Below are positions 8,258 through 16,724 of a stretch of DNA of 22,991 nt, piece after piece. Source of the stretch: JAGOUU01 sp964609155 (GTDB lineage: Bacteria; Pseudomonadota; Gammaproteobacteria; JAGOUU01); the NCBI GenBank assembly GCA_964609155.1, contig CAZSRF010000035.1, positions 1-22,991 on the forward strand. Reading direction: 5' to 3'. The number at the start of each line of letters is the position of its first letter. Position 1 is the first letter of the stretch. The notes under the pieces are model-generated. The model made no database searches. It worked only from the letters and a program-made list of their open reading frames with translations, and was not told the DNA's origin. A program made the position numbers and the translations under genes.

Positions 8258-10978
8258 ATGCCAATGACCGATCCTGAGGCGACTAAAATCCTTACTGCAG
8301 TATTAGGACCATCTCATGATATACCGGAAGATTTGTGTGTTTCAATTATTCATAACCTAAAGAAGAGCAGGGTTATTGTTCGGAAAAAAATTCTTTTCTT
8401 TGATATCGTTATTACAAACTTGAGTACCCTTATCATATCTGCCCTTAAGGTGTTATACGAAAAGTCAGATGTTTTTACAGAATTAAATTGTCGGTTAGTA
8501 ATTTCTTCCTATGAGAACAGCAAAATTGTAGCAGATGCTATTGTTTATTTATCTAGATTTCCCCAATTAGCTAAGATGGAAAATTTTTTTTTATTAAAAT
8601 CTGCAAGACAAAAAGCTCAATCTTTAGCATTTACTATGGGAACTTTATATAGATTAAATTCACAATTATGCCAATTAGAAAATTTTCAAAGGCTACTTGC
8701 TATTAAAAACACAGAGATTAGATTTTATGGCAATATTTTTATAAGATTAAGAAAAATATTAAAATCCGGTGTTTTCAATGAAGAAATGTTGCAAGAGCTT
8801 TTCTATGCACGAAAAACAATTGTAAGTATTTTTAAAGCAGTCGAGCTTTTGGCTACAAAGAGTAGCCGTCCTATCACCAAGGATCTTTTTTTGGTTTTGC
8901 TCAGAGTTAAAAATGATGCAGAAGAATTCGCACAACATCTAATCAATCCACCTTGTGATACCGATGCATTAAATAGGTTTTTAAAAATATTAGCAAACTA
9001 TAATGTTATTCATCAAGATGTTTATAAAACCTATTTGAGGATATCTATTGAAGATAGGAAAGTTGTTATTTCAGCTATGGTTAGGCTATCAGTAGCTAAA
9101 TTATATGATTTAGAGAATATTATGATTTTGCTTACTTATCCTGAATATGTGAATATGTTTTGTGACAGTAAGCATTTTAAATTTCGGTCACTAGAACGAT
9201 TGTTGGAAACAGAAACAAGTACAGATTTTTTAGGGTTACAAGCAGCTATTGGTGTACCAGTCAAAATTCAAGCATTAGATTTATTATGTCGTGTCAATGA
9301 AGCGGAGCTTGAGCTTGAAAGTGTAGCTGTAGAGTTACCAGCTGCTTTAGATGCTGAATCTGCGATGGCAAAAAAACGTATTAATAAAGCTTATGAAAAT
9401 CTGGCGATATTATTTGAGCATTATGGTAACTTGATCCCAACGTATGATGATATTATAAAATTTGAATCACAAATTAGGAAAAAGTTACTATTAGAAATCA
9501 GGGATACAGCAGAAAAGCATAATAATTCAGAAGTTTTGAAATTTCTGACAGATACAAATATTACTTCATTAGCGATGAAGTCTTGTATGGAGTTTAGTAG
9601 AGTAGCGAGCTGTTTGTTATGTAAGAGAGATGATCCAACAATGATCACTTATAGAGCCTATGACTCACAGTTTGTGAGTGGAGGATGGCCTAATTTACTT
9701 TCACCCCAGGGGTTAGAGTTTCCTAGTGAGCCTTTTTGTCCACGAACAAAACCGGCTAGTCTTCCAGAGTCGTCGCGCTATGTGCGAGTATATGCAGTAA
9801 CCTGTTACTTAGCAAGCATAGATGAAAAATTAAGTATTTTTCAAAGAGAAACAATATGGGAAAATTTTAAATATTATATTGCGGAGATTCGTCGTGCACA
9901 TAGTAAGAGCATCTATGAGACAGACAAAGTTTCTTGTTTTCCTGGGACCTTATCAAGGCTTTCTTTAATAGCTAGCGCTCACCCGTATTGCGAAAAACCT
10001 ACTCTTGCAATAGAGACTTTGATAGAGCAAAGGATAAAATTTATAATCAACCGAGAATTAGGTGTTGCTTTTTGCAAAGAAACAACTAGTACTGATAAAG
10101 AGGCTTTATTTTATAGCTTAACAATGCTAGGCGCAGATAATGCTTTAGATGTAATTAAAGATGAGAATCAAGCTTATGCTGCTTTAGTGGATGACAGCGT
10201 AAGCTATATTAAAAAATGCTTAGAAAAAAGAGCGTTATTTATAAGCCATCTTAAACTAAAAGATATCATAGAGGATATAAGTGGATATCTGAAAGAGCAT
10301 AATCATACATTTAATGTTCATACTTATTTTTTAGTGACTAAAAATTTATTACAGATGCGGACGTTGGTTGAATTAAACTACTCTCAAATACGTAGTATAC
10401 AGGGGATTGAAGCAAAACCTGAGATTGATGTAGATGCTGAATCTAGGTCTGAGTTTAAGTCTGATCCTAAACACGAGTCTGAGCCTTTTCCACCACCAAT
10501 CTATAGTCCGAAAGAAATAGCAGAGTCTCTTGTAAGAATGCCTATGCCAGATGAAAAGAAAAAATATTACATTGCTAGAGCTATTATACGCGAATATTGG
10601 ATCCCTTTATTTATGCATGAAGAATACAAGATCTACCGAGAGTATTCTTTAACTCTACTAGTTACCTCAGCAGCTACCTCAGGGATGACATTGCAGCACT
10701 ATTTAGATCTGATAAATCAGATTATACATCTTAGTTTTGAAAAGCTAGAGGCTTTTACTACTAAACAACAATTAATTACTTATTTACTAAATTTAAAAAC
10801 TAGTGATATTTTAGAGAAACTATCTATAGAATGTGATAGATTATTTTTATTGGATCAGGTTTTAACTACGATGATAAAACCTATGTACTTTAAATATGCT
10901 CAACATGATGAGCGTGAACTCAAGGCTGAGGTTCAGGCTGTATTGCCATATAGGCTTAAGGAGGGAAGAGATGCTTAA
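8258..10978 (+). CDS. 906-aa helical protein of unknown function, effector-like
   Basis: I do not recognise a named family. The start at ATG 8258 has GATGGAG 6 nt upstream; a second ATG lies two codons on. Residues 1 to about 430 look almost wholly alpha-helical, with Leu/Ile/Lys-rich segments and no membrane span or signal peptide. A central part (about 450-710) has Gly/Pro/Cys-containing loops, including AEIRRAH (542-548) and SCFPGTLSRL (Cys560), which look like a folded domain core. Residues 718-750 are a charged, Pro-rich linker (EAKPEIDVDAESRSEFKS, then FPPPIYSP). Residues about 751-906 form a last helical domain. Size, helix content and linkered layout resemble type IV secretion effectors of Legionellales, but no translocation signal can be proved. 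Its stop overlaps the next gene by 8 nt, so the two probably work together. Confidence 0.85.
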   Translation: MPMTDPEATKILTAVLGPSHDIPEDLCVSIIHNLKKSRVIVRKKILFFDIVITNLSTLIISALKVLYEKSDVFTELNCRLVISSYENSKIVADAIVYLSRFPQLAKMENFFLLKSARQKAQSLAFTMGTLYRLNSQLCQLENFQRLLAIKNTEIRFYGNIFIRLRKILKSGVFNEEMLQELFYARKTIVSIFKAVELLATKSSRPITKDLFLVLLRVKNDAEEFAQHLINPPCDTDALNRFLKILANYNVIHQDVYKTYLRISIEDRKVVISAMVRLSVAKLYDLENIMILLTYPEYVNMFCDSKHFKFRSLERLLETETSTDFLGLQAAIGVPVKIQALDLLCRVNEAELELESVAVELPAALDAESAMAKKRINKAYENLAILFEHYGNLIPTYDDIIKFESQIRKKLLLEIRDTAEKHNNSEVLKFLTDTNITSLAMKSCMEFSRVASCLLCKRDDPTMITYRAYDSQFVSGGWPNLLSPQGLEFPSEPFCPRTKPASLPESSRYVRVYAVTCYLASIDEKLSIFQRETIWENFKYYIAEIRRAHSKSIYETDKVSCFPGTLSRLSLIASAHPYCEKPTLAIETLIEQRIKFIINRELGVAFCKETTSTDKEALFYSLTMLGADNALDVIKDENQAYAALVDDSVSYIKKCLEKRALFISHLKLKDIIEDISGYLKEHNHTFNVHTYFLVTKNLLQMRTLVELNYSQIRSIQGIEAKPEIDVDAESRSEFKSDPKHESEPFPPPIYSPKEIAESLVRMPMPDEKKKYYIARAIIREYWIPLFMHEEYKIYREYSLTLLVTSAATSGMTLQHYLDLINQIIHLSFEKLEAFTTKQQLITYLLNLKTSDILEKLSIECDRLFLLDQVLTTMIKPMYFKYAQHDERELKAEVQAVLPYRLKEGRDA
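10958..10964 (+). promoter_or_regulatory. Strong Shine-Dalgarno AAGGAGG fixing the start of the 248-aa gene
   Basis: AAGGAGG lies inside the end of the 906-aa gene, 6 nt before ATG 10971. It excludes the longer in-frame start at 10896, which has no comparable site, and points to translational coupling across the 8-nt overlap. Confidence 0.8.
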
Positions 10979-11717
10979 TCTTTTAATTAGAGTAACGGAC
11001 TATTTTTCATGGATTTCTGTCAGTAATGGATTAAAAAACATTTTCTCAGGACTTTATGCAGGTTGTAATTCATTGTTTTTAGATTATATACCTAATAGGT
11101 ATGATGGAAGAAAAGCTTTAGGAATTGGGCAAGACTGGGTTAACAAATTTCATAGAGAAAAATCTACATCTGCTATTAGAGCTGGTGCCATGGTGCCAGG
11201 TGCTGTATTAGGTTTTGGTTTAGGGCAAGTTCTGACTACAGCAGCAGCAATTCCGTTAGCTATATATGTAACATGGTTCGCTAGGTTTAATCCTATTTAT
11301 AGAGAGATGCCCTTGGATGTATATCGTATGTCTCATAATAAAAAAATATTCATGCTTCCTGCATTGTCAGTGTATTCAGTTTCTATCTTTGCAAGTGGCA
11401 TTGTAGCAGCGTGTGTGCAGCTTTTGTATTCGGGCCTTAATGCAACTAGTATCAATTTGAAACTGCTGGTAGATAGGATAAAGGCACGAGGTAATTTGCG
11501 TATGTATATGCAAGAAATTCCAACAGAGCTTACGCGGAGTGGGCCAAGTGTAGTATGCCAAGAACATGGGGCTTTTCTAATAAATCTGGGTTCTTCAACT
11601 GGGGTAACAGTAGCTATTGATCCTGATCCTGCAGGTATTCCGGGTATCGTGTTAGACAGCGGTAGGTCGAGTGCGGCAGAGATGACACCAAGACGTAGAT
11701 CTTCAAGATCGGTCTGA
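10971..11717 (+). CDS. Two-span membrane protein of unknown function, coupled to the 906-aa gene
   Basis: This is a 248-aa protein starting at ATG 10971, fixed by AAGGAGG. Hydrophobic stretches at residues about 72-103 (AGAMVPGAVLGFGLGQVL and on) and 126-155 (IFMLPALSVYSVSIFASGIV and on) form a helical hairpin. The first is Gly/Ala-rich, like membrane-inserting hairpins. The N-terminal 70 residues are amphipathic (LNLLIRVTDYFSWISV). The C-terminal 90 residues are soluble and end in the basic tail TPRRRSSRSV. The reading frame overlaps the previous gene by 8 nt and converges with the RDD gene with a 15-nt overlap. No family is recognised. Joint action with the 906-aa product is inferred from the overlap; it could be a membrane partner or a second effector. 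Confidence 0.8.
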   Translation: MLNLLIRVTDYFSWISVSNGLKNIFSGLYAGCNSLFLDYIPNRYDGRKALGIGQDWVNKFHREKSTSAIRAGAMVPGAVLGFGLGQVLTTAAAIPLAIYVTWFARFNPIYREMPLDVYRMSHNKKIFMLPALSVYSVSIFASGIVAACVQLLYSGLNATSINLKLLVDRIKARGNLRMYMQEIPTELTRSGPSVVCQEHGAFLINLGSSTGVTVAIDPDPAGIPGIVLDSGRSSAAEMTPRRRSSRSV

Positions 11718-12158
11718 ATAAAGCTTGGTGTCAGAAAGCAGATCTGCTAACGAGTTATTATTTTTATTAAAATAGATATAAAGGTATCCAAACCCAAAGG
11801 TAAGAAATCCTAAAATACCACCGATGACGCGTTGTAGCGATTGAAGCAGACTGATGGGCTGATGTTTATTGTTAGATAATTTAATATCCCAAGCTTTCAT
11901 TCCAATAGTTTGTCCATTTTGCATATAGTGCCAACAAATATGATAATAAGCAAAAATGATACTACAGATGTAAACTCTGAAAAATATACTGTGAGGCTCG
12001 GGTGTTATTATTTGTAATATAAAACAGCAAAAAAATAAGAGAGTGGTTGTAAAGACTAAAATAGCTATAATTACAATAAGATCATAAATTATTGCTGCGC
12101 ATAGTTTAGGTAATTTTACAGGACATTTGAATTGACTTATATTAGCGAATGAGTTCAT
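11703..12158 (-). CDS. RDD-family membrane protein
   Basis: A 151-aa protein with about three hydrophobic helices: LCAAIIYDLIVIIAILVFTT, FFRVYICSIIFAYYHICWHY, and a weaker one near VIGGILGFLTFGFGYLYIYF. The middle of the protein carries GQTIGMKAWDIKL and the end reads NSLADLLSDTKLY. These match the RDD pattern GQT-GM-...-LADLxSxTxxV. The first-helix signature usually contains Arg; here the segment is KLCAAIIYDL, so the Arg is replaced while the Asp is kept. RDD proteins are small inner-membrane proteins, some linked to sodium/proton exchange; the specific role here is unknown. There is no clear Shine-Dalgarno before ATG 12158. Its 3' end overlaps the convergent 248-aa gene by 15 nt. Confidence 0.82.
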   Translation of the reverse strand: MNSFANISQFKCPVKLPKLCAAIIYDLIVIIAILVFTTTLLFFCCFILQIITPEPHSIFFRVYICSIIFAYYHICWHYMQNGQTIGMKAWDIKLSNNKHQPISLLQSLQRVIGGILGFLTFGFGYLYIYFNKNNNSLADLLSDTKLYSDRS

Positions 12159-12226
12159 ATGTTAGTAATTGATTATAAACTAGGGTTGTTAAATGTGTTA
12201 TTATGTTACATCAATCCAACTATATA

Positions 12227-12238
12227 TAACAGCTGTTA
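12227..12238. promoter_or_regulatory. 12-bp perfect palindrome TAACAGCTGTTA, possible operator
   Basis: It lies in the 138-bp divergent spacer between the RDD gene and rnr, directly after TATATATAA, which could be a -10 element. TAACAGC and GCTGTTA recur as the two arms of an inverted repeat before rpsF. A binding protein is not identified, and chance cannot be excluded in such AT-rich DNA. Confidence 0.3.
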
Positions 12239-12296
12239 ATGATGTATAAGCCTCCAAAATATGATAAGTTATATAAACAAATAAATAAAGTAATAA

Positions 12297-14819
12297 ATGA
12301 AAAAACACAAAGCTAAATTAAAAAAAAGTAATAACAAACAAGAAATTAGCAATAATCGAGATCCTTTTTTAGAAAGAGAAGCCAAAAATTACGAGAACCC
12401 TATAGCAAGTCGTGAATACATATTGCAAACTTTAGAGCATAAAAGTCATCCTATGACTTTTAAAGAATTACTGAAGTCGCTACATGTAGATACTCAAGAG
12501 CAAAAAAAAGCTTTAGATAATCGCCTGTCTGCTATGATACGTGATGGTCAGCTTAATTATGTTGATAACAGATATCAGATCTTGACCCATACTGATTTTA
12601 TAGAAGGTGAAGTCATAGGGCATCCTGATGGCTTTGGTTTTATAAAAACTACCTCCCAGCGCTCTGATCTTTATGTCCCAAACTATGAAATGCGCAGGGT
12701 TTTTCCTGGCGATAAAGTGGAAGTTTTAGCCATGGCTACGGGTTATAACCGCAGGATAGAGGCTAAAATAATTAGTGTCAAAGAACATAAAATTAAGCAA
12801 CTAGTAGGAAAATTAGAAGAGCATAATAAGTGCTTTATTTTAAAACCTGAAGATACTTCTATTAAAAACAGGATAGAGGTTGAAATTGGCCATGATGTAT
12901 TAAAAATTCAGCATGATCAAATAGTTTTAGCTGAAATCATCTCTTATCCTAGCAAAACTGAATGTGCCAAAGTGAAAATTGTGGAAATTATTGGTGATTA
13001 CTTTGCGCCTGGTGTGGAAATTGAAGCAGCTCTGCGACGATTTGAAATTCCTCACGAATGGTCAGAAGAAGTATTAAGAGATGTTGAGGGTTTTAGTAGT
13101 CAAGTTTTGGAAGAAGACAAAGTCGACAGGATAGATTTGCGCCACCTACCATTAGTGACTATAGATGGTGAAGATGCTAAAGATTTTGATGATGCTGTTT
13201 ATTGTGAGCCAATAGATCATGGCGGGTTTAAGCTATATGTAGCGATAGCAGATGTTAGCAATTATGTAAAACCTGATAGTGCGCTCGATCAAGAAGCTTA
13301 TTTAAGAGGAAACTCGGTATATTTTCCTGGTAAGGTAATACCGATGTTACCAGAGATACTTTCTAATGGCTTATGTTCTTTAAATCCAAATGTAGATAGG
13401 CTTTGTTTTGTTTGCGAAACAGAGTTAGACTGTGATGGTAAAGTAGTCAGGTACAGATTTTATCCAGCGGTTATGCGCTCACAGGCTAGGCTTACTTACA
13501 CGAAAGTTGCTGCAATATTAATAGACCATGATGCAGAGTTAATAAAACAATATAAAAGTCTTGTTCCCCATTTACAGCATCTATATGCTTTATTCAAGTT
13601 GTTATTAAAACAACGAGATATCAGAGGAGCTATTGACTTTGATTCTACGGAAACGATGATAGAATTTGATGATAAGCAAAAAATTAGCGCTATTCATCCA
13701 GTTATTAGAAATGATGCCCACCGCTTAATTGAAGAATGTATGTTGGTGGCCAATGTTTGTGCAGCTCATTTTTGCTTAAAAAATAAGTTACCTATTTTAT
13801 ACAGAAATCATGCTACTCCGCCTGAAGATAAAGTTACAAAGTTACAAGAATTTCTTGGGCCACTTGGGTTAGCTTTGAAGCGCATTCCACCTAAACCAAA
13901 AGATCTAGCCAAGCTGTTAGAAAAAACTCATAATCGTCCGGATACGCACGTTATCCAAATGGTTGTTTTGCGTTCACTTAGTCAAGCTCTGTATGAATCA
14001 AAAAATGAAGGGCATTTCGGCTTGGCTTTTGATCAATATGCGCATTTTACCTCGCCAATTAGGCGTTACCCAGATTTATTATTGCATCGTCAGTTGCATT
14101 ATCATTTGAGCCAAGATCCGACATGGCAACAGTTTGCGGCAAAGAGCTTTTTAAAGCTGGATAAAAAAGCATATTATTATTTTAAGACGTTTAAACAGAA
14201 TGTTGCAACTATGGGTGAGCACTGTTCGCAGACGGAAAGACGAGCAGATGAAGCAACAAGAGATGTTACATCTTGGCTAAAGTGTGAATACATGCAAGAT
14301 AAGTTAGGCATGACTTTTTCAGGTTGTATATCTGGCGTTACTCACTTTGGTATCTTTGTGGAACTAAATGATTTCTATGTCGAAGGCTTAGTTCATGTTT
14401 CTGATTTACATGATGACTTTTATAACTTTAATGAAAGAACACATGCTTTACATGGTGAGAGGACCGGAAAAAAATACCGTATTGGTGATGCGATTTCCGT
14501 AACAGTAGCTAAAGTTGATTTAGATAATCGCCGTATAGATTTTGTATTGGCTGGTAGTAACTTGGATAATCTTGCTTTTAAAAGAGCTGTGAATAAGAAA
14601 AAAAGCTCTGGTGGCTCTGCGAGTGCTGCGAGTTCTAAGAATAATTTTGGATTGGCTAATCGCAATAACAATAGCAATAAGAGCAGTAATAAGAATAGTA
14701 ATAAGAATAGTAATAAGAACAGAGGAAAAGATAATAAGAAAAACAAAAAAAATAAAAACGATCGCAATAAAAGTTCACAAAATAAAAAAATAAAAGAAGT
14801 AAATGGTAATAGACTATGA
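12297..14819 (+). CDS. rnr: Ribonuclease R (3'-5' exoribonuclease)
   Basis: At 840 aa, slightly longer than the E. coli enzyme of about 813, this processive hydrolytic exonuclease degrades structured RNA and acts in rRNA and tmRNA quality control. Domains in order: helix-turn-helix (about 36-97, ASREYILQTLEHKSHPMTF), cold-shock/OB domains (about 100-240, GHPDGFGFIKT), RNB catalytic domain with DGEDAKDFDDA (290-300; Asp290, 296, 298 and 299 are the metal ligands by analogy), HFTSPIRRYPDLLLHR near the end of RNB, and an S1 domain (GMTFSGCISGVTHFGIFVEL). The last 70-odd residues are a low-complexity Ser/Asn/Lys tail with an in-frame SNKN repeat. Basic tails are usual in RNase R, but one this rich in Asn is not. 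There is no strong Shine-Dalgarno. The stop overlaps rlmB by 4 nt (ATGA). Confidence 0.96.
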   Translation: MKKHKAKLKKSNNKQEISNNRDPFLEREAKNYENPIASREYILQTLEHKSHPMTFKELLKSLHVDTQEQKKALDNRLSAMIRDGQLNYVDNRYQILTHTDFIEGEVIGHPDGFGFIKTTSQRSDLYVPNYEMRRVFPGDKVEVLAMATGYNRRIEAKIISVKEHKIKQLVGKLEEHNKCFILKPEDTSIKNRIEVEIGHDVLKIQHDQIVLAEIISYPSKTECAKVKIVEIIGDYFAPGVEIEAALRRFEIPHEWSEEVLRDVEGFSSQVLEEDKVDRIDLRHLPLVTIDGEDAKDFDDAVYCEPIDHGGFKLYVAIADVSNYVKPDSALDQEAYLRGNSVYFPGKVIPMLPEILSNGLCSLNPNVDRLCFVCETELDCDGKVVRYRFYPAVMRSQARLTYTKVAAILIDHDAELIKQYKSLVPHLQHLYALFKLLLKQRDIRGAIDFDSTETMIEFDDKQKISAIHPVIRNDAHRLIEECMLVANVCAAHFCLKNKLPILYRNHATPPEDKVTKLQEFLGPLGLALKRIPPKPKDLAKLLEKTHNRPDTHVIQMVVLRSLSQALYESKNEGHFGLAFDQYAHFTSPIRRYPDLLLHRQLHYHLSQDPTWQQFAAKSFLKLDKKAYYYFKTFKQNVATMGEHCSQTERRADEATRDVTSWLKCEYMQDKLGMTFSGCISGVTHFGIFVELNDFYVEGLVHVSDLHDDFYNFNERTHALHGERTGKKYRIGDAISVTVAKVDLDNRRIDFVLAGSNLDNLAFKRAVNKKKSSGGSASAASSKNNFGLANRNNNSNKSSNKNSNKNSNKNRGKDNKKNKKNKNDRNKSSQNKKIKEVNGNRL
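14673..14720 (+). repeat. Four 12-bp tandem units encoding SNK(S/N) in the RNase R tail
   Basis: The units are AGCAATAAGAGC, AGTAATAAGAAT, AGTAATAAGAAT and AGTAATAAGAAC, all in the rnr reading frame. Units two and three are identical. Copy-number change would alter tail length by four residues without breaking the frame. Confidence 0.92.
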
Positions 14820-15610
14820 GTTTTAGCAATTCTAATTCTTCAAAACAAGCTAATTTATATGGCATTCATGTTGCAAATATTTTATTAGAAAAATACCCAG
14901 AAACTATAGTCAGTTTCTTTGTGCAAGAAGGTTTAAAAAATAACAATAGAATCAATGAGATTGTAAACTTGGCAAGGCAATATGGATTAACTGTTAACTT
15001 TGTTCCAAAAAATAAATTAGAGCAATTAACAGATAGCGTTCAGCATCAGGGTATAGCTATCCAATGCAAAGCTAATTCTATACTTAAAATTAAAGCAGAA
15101 GGTGAGTTGAAAGATTTTTTTCAAGAAAAATTAAATAAGAATGATACTCATAAGTTTTTCATACTAATATTAGATGGAATACAAGATCCACATAATTTAG
15201 GTGCTTGCATCCGTTCTGCAGAAATAATGGGTGCAGACTGTATTATTATGCCGCAGAATAATAGTGCACCTGTCAATAATACAGTATGTAAAATTTCTTC
15301 TGGGGCTGCTTTATTATTGCCTGTATTTCAGGTGGTAAATTTGGCTCGTGTGATTAAATGGCTTAAAGAAGAGGGAGTTTGGGTTTACGGTACAGCGATG
15401 ACAGAGTCTACAAGATTATGTGATTTGGATTTAAAAAGCTCTATTGCTCTGGTAATGGGGGCAGAGGGTGAGGGCATGCGAAAATTAACCACTGAATTAT
15501 GTGATCAAGTGTTTACTATTCCTATGGCAGGAACGATTGAAAGCCTAAATGTATCTGTTGCAACAGGAATTTGCCTGTACGAGGCTGCTAGGCAACGAGG
15601 AGGTGCTTAA
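14816..15610 (+). CDS. rlmB: 23S rRNA (guanosine-2'-O-)-methyltransferase RlmB (SpoU family)
   Basis: A 264-aa SPOUT-class enzyme that methylates the 2'-O of G2251 in the peptidyl-transferase P-loop of 23S rRNA, using S-adenosylmethionine. The N-terminal substrate-binding part begins at YGIHVANILLE. The trefoil-knot motifs are NLGACIRSAEIMGAD (from residue 127, Arg133 of the family NxGxxxR motif), LVMGAEGEGM (MGAEGEG at 214-220), and SLNVSVATGICLYEAAR near the C-terminus. Length is about 20 residues over E. coli. The ATGA overlap with rnr indicates coupled translation, and the two form a conserved pair for RNA metabolism. No Shine-Dalgarno is needed in such an overlap and none is obvious. Confidence 0.95.
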   Translation: MSFSNSNSSKQANLYGIHVANILLEKYPETIVSFFVQEGLKNNNRINEIVNLARQYGLTVNFVPKNKLEQLTDSVQHQGIAIQCKANSILKIKAEGELKDFFQEKLNKNDTHKFFILILDGIQDPHNLGACIRSAEIMGADCIIMPQNNSAPVNNTVCKISSGAALLLPVFQVVNLARVIKWLKEEGVWVYGTAMTESTRLCDLDLKSSIALVMGAEGEGMRKLTTELCDQVFTIPMAGTIESLNVSVATGICLYEAARQRGGA

Positions 15611-15639
15611 GGACGAAAATACTACGTGAACACATATAA

Positions 15640-15684
15640 CCCCCCACCAGAGGGGGGGGGGGGGCTGCGCCCCTACTGGGCGCT
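15640..15684. terminator. GC-rich hairpin cluster with a 13-G run between convergent genes
   Basis: C6 (15640-15645) can pair with part of G13 (15652-15664) across ACCAGA. GGGGC (15661-15665) can pair with GCCCC (15669-15673), and GCGCCC (15667-15672) with GGGCGC (15678-15683). These pairings compete with one another. Read on the minus strand, the C6/G6 stem is followed by TTATAT, so it fits best as the terminator of the 274-aa gene. On the plus strand it may stop rlmB. G13 could also form a G-quadruplex or be a sequencing-length error. Confidence 0.55.
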
Positions 15685-15712
15685 TAGAAGAAGCCCTGCT
15701 AATGTGCCGTTA

Positions 15713-16537
15713 TTAAGCAGCAGCACGTGGTGATGAAGGTGATGAAGGTAGTGACGCTTCATTAGCTGGATTGACGTCTGGCAGTACTCCTTTAGTTGCA
15801 TCTAGTGGAGAGTCTGGGGCTTTTTGAGCTTTGCTACTAGCAGCAGCTGGTAGTACATCTGTGGGCGCACGTTCTGGATCTGTGCCAGTACTGGCATGTA
15901 CTTTCTTCTTTGCAGGTGCTACAAAACTATACAAAAAACATGTAGCTTGCTGTACCGTTCTACCTAAAGCTGCAACTGGTGCAACATCAGCGAGTTTTAA
16001 ACTCAATGTGTCTATTAGAGCCGCAGGAAAATATAACAAAGTGAAAAGTTCGCCAAAAGCAACAACTGCACCAGTAAGCATAGTTGCAATAGGACCCGCA
16101 TTAGCAGTTAAGCTAGTTAAGCCAACAAGTATTTGCCCTTGGAGCATAAAACCAAAATCTACTATTAAGTTCACACAGTGAGCTATGCAGTTTGCTACAG
16201 TTGATAGGGCAGAAGTTAAATGGCCACCTAGAGTAACGACAGTTACTATTTTTGCTGATAACCAACTTATAGCATTGGCCAAGAATACAGGTGTATGTGC
16301 AGCCGTAAATGCCCAAGCAGTTTTAAAGCCTCCTAGTACGACGCCGGTTGCTTTTAATGTGCTAATGTAAGCTAATGCCTTAGGAAGCGTATAAATAGCT
16401 AGTGCACTACTAATAACGCCTAAGCTGATAAAAGCAGTGTTAGCAGCGTATTTTCTCATATTGAGAAGCAAAAGTTTTAAGAATGATAACTTATGTTCTT
16501 CTGGTAGTTTTGTCGCAGCTCTTGTTTCAATAGTCAT
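15713..16537 (-). CDS. Ala-rich multi-pass membrane protein of unknown function
   Basis: A 274-aa protein starting at ATG 16537 with AAGAGGT 4 nt upstream. After a short cytoplasmic-like N-terminus (about 30 residues, basic LKLLLLNMRKY) come about five hydrophobic segments near residues 33-52, 64-80, 83-105, 118-140 and 148-172, rich in Ala, Thr, Leu and Val. Residues 206-274 are soluble, low-complexity and Pro/Ala/Ser-rich (PSSPSSPRAAA at the end). No family is recognised. The gene lies on the opposite strand between rlmB and rpsF, which are commonly neighbours in relatives, and its DNA looks less AT-rich than its surroundings. Both points suggest a later insertion. It may be a species-specific membrane or secreted membrane-targeting protein. 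Confidence 0.75.
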   Translation of the reverse strand: MTIETRAATKLPEEHKLSFLKLLLLNMRKYAANTAFISLGVISSALAIYTLPKALAYISTLKATGVVLGGFKTAWAFTAAHTPVFLANAISWLSAKIVTVVTLGGHLTSALSTVANCIAHCVNLIVDFGFMLQGQILVGLTSLTANAGPIATMLTGAVVAFGELFTLLYFPAALIDTLSLKLADVAPVAALGRTVQQATCFLYSFVAPAKKKVHASTGTDPERAPTDVLPAAASSKAQKAPDSPLDATKGVLPDVNPANEASLPSSPSSPRAAA

Positions 16538-16724
16538 AAAAACCTCTTAACTATTTGTGTGATTATTGTATCTTATTCATTTATAAAACTTTTTTCAATG
16601 TTTCGTTCTAACAAACTACTCGAAAAAAAGATGATAGTCAAATATATTGTGTGAGCGATAAGGTTAGCTATTTATATCTGTTACAGGTTATGGCTGTTCA
16701 AAAAAAGATAAAATGAGGTAGATA

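Noticed and set aside
9421..9648. Minus-strand frame of 75 codons inside the 906-aa gene, and a similar 62-codon frame in alr (21518-21706)
   Set aside because: Antisense to well-supported coding sequence, with no ribosome site.
10896..10970. Upstream in-frame start at 10896 for the 248-aa membrane protein
   Set aside because: It would add 25 Arg-rich residues overlapping the 906-aa gene by 83 nt, whereas AAGGAGG stands at ideal spacing before ATG 10971.
14420..14865. Minus-strand poly-Leu and poly-Tyr open frames and a plus-strand Ile/Arg frame over the rnr tail
   Set aside because: They are alternative-frame readings of the AAT/AAG/AGT repeats in rnr.
15831..16370. Plus-strand frames 15831-16181 and 16185-16370 and the minus-strand frame 16113-16316
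   Set aside because: They are shadows of the 274-aa gene, which has a proper ribosome site and clear membrane-helix periodicity.
16651..16716. A 21-codon GTG-started frame in the rpsF upstream spacer
   Set aside because: No ribosome site, and the length is expected by chance.
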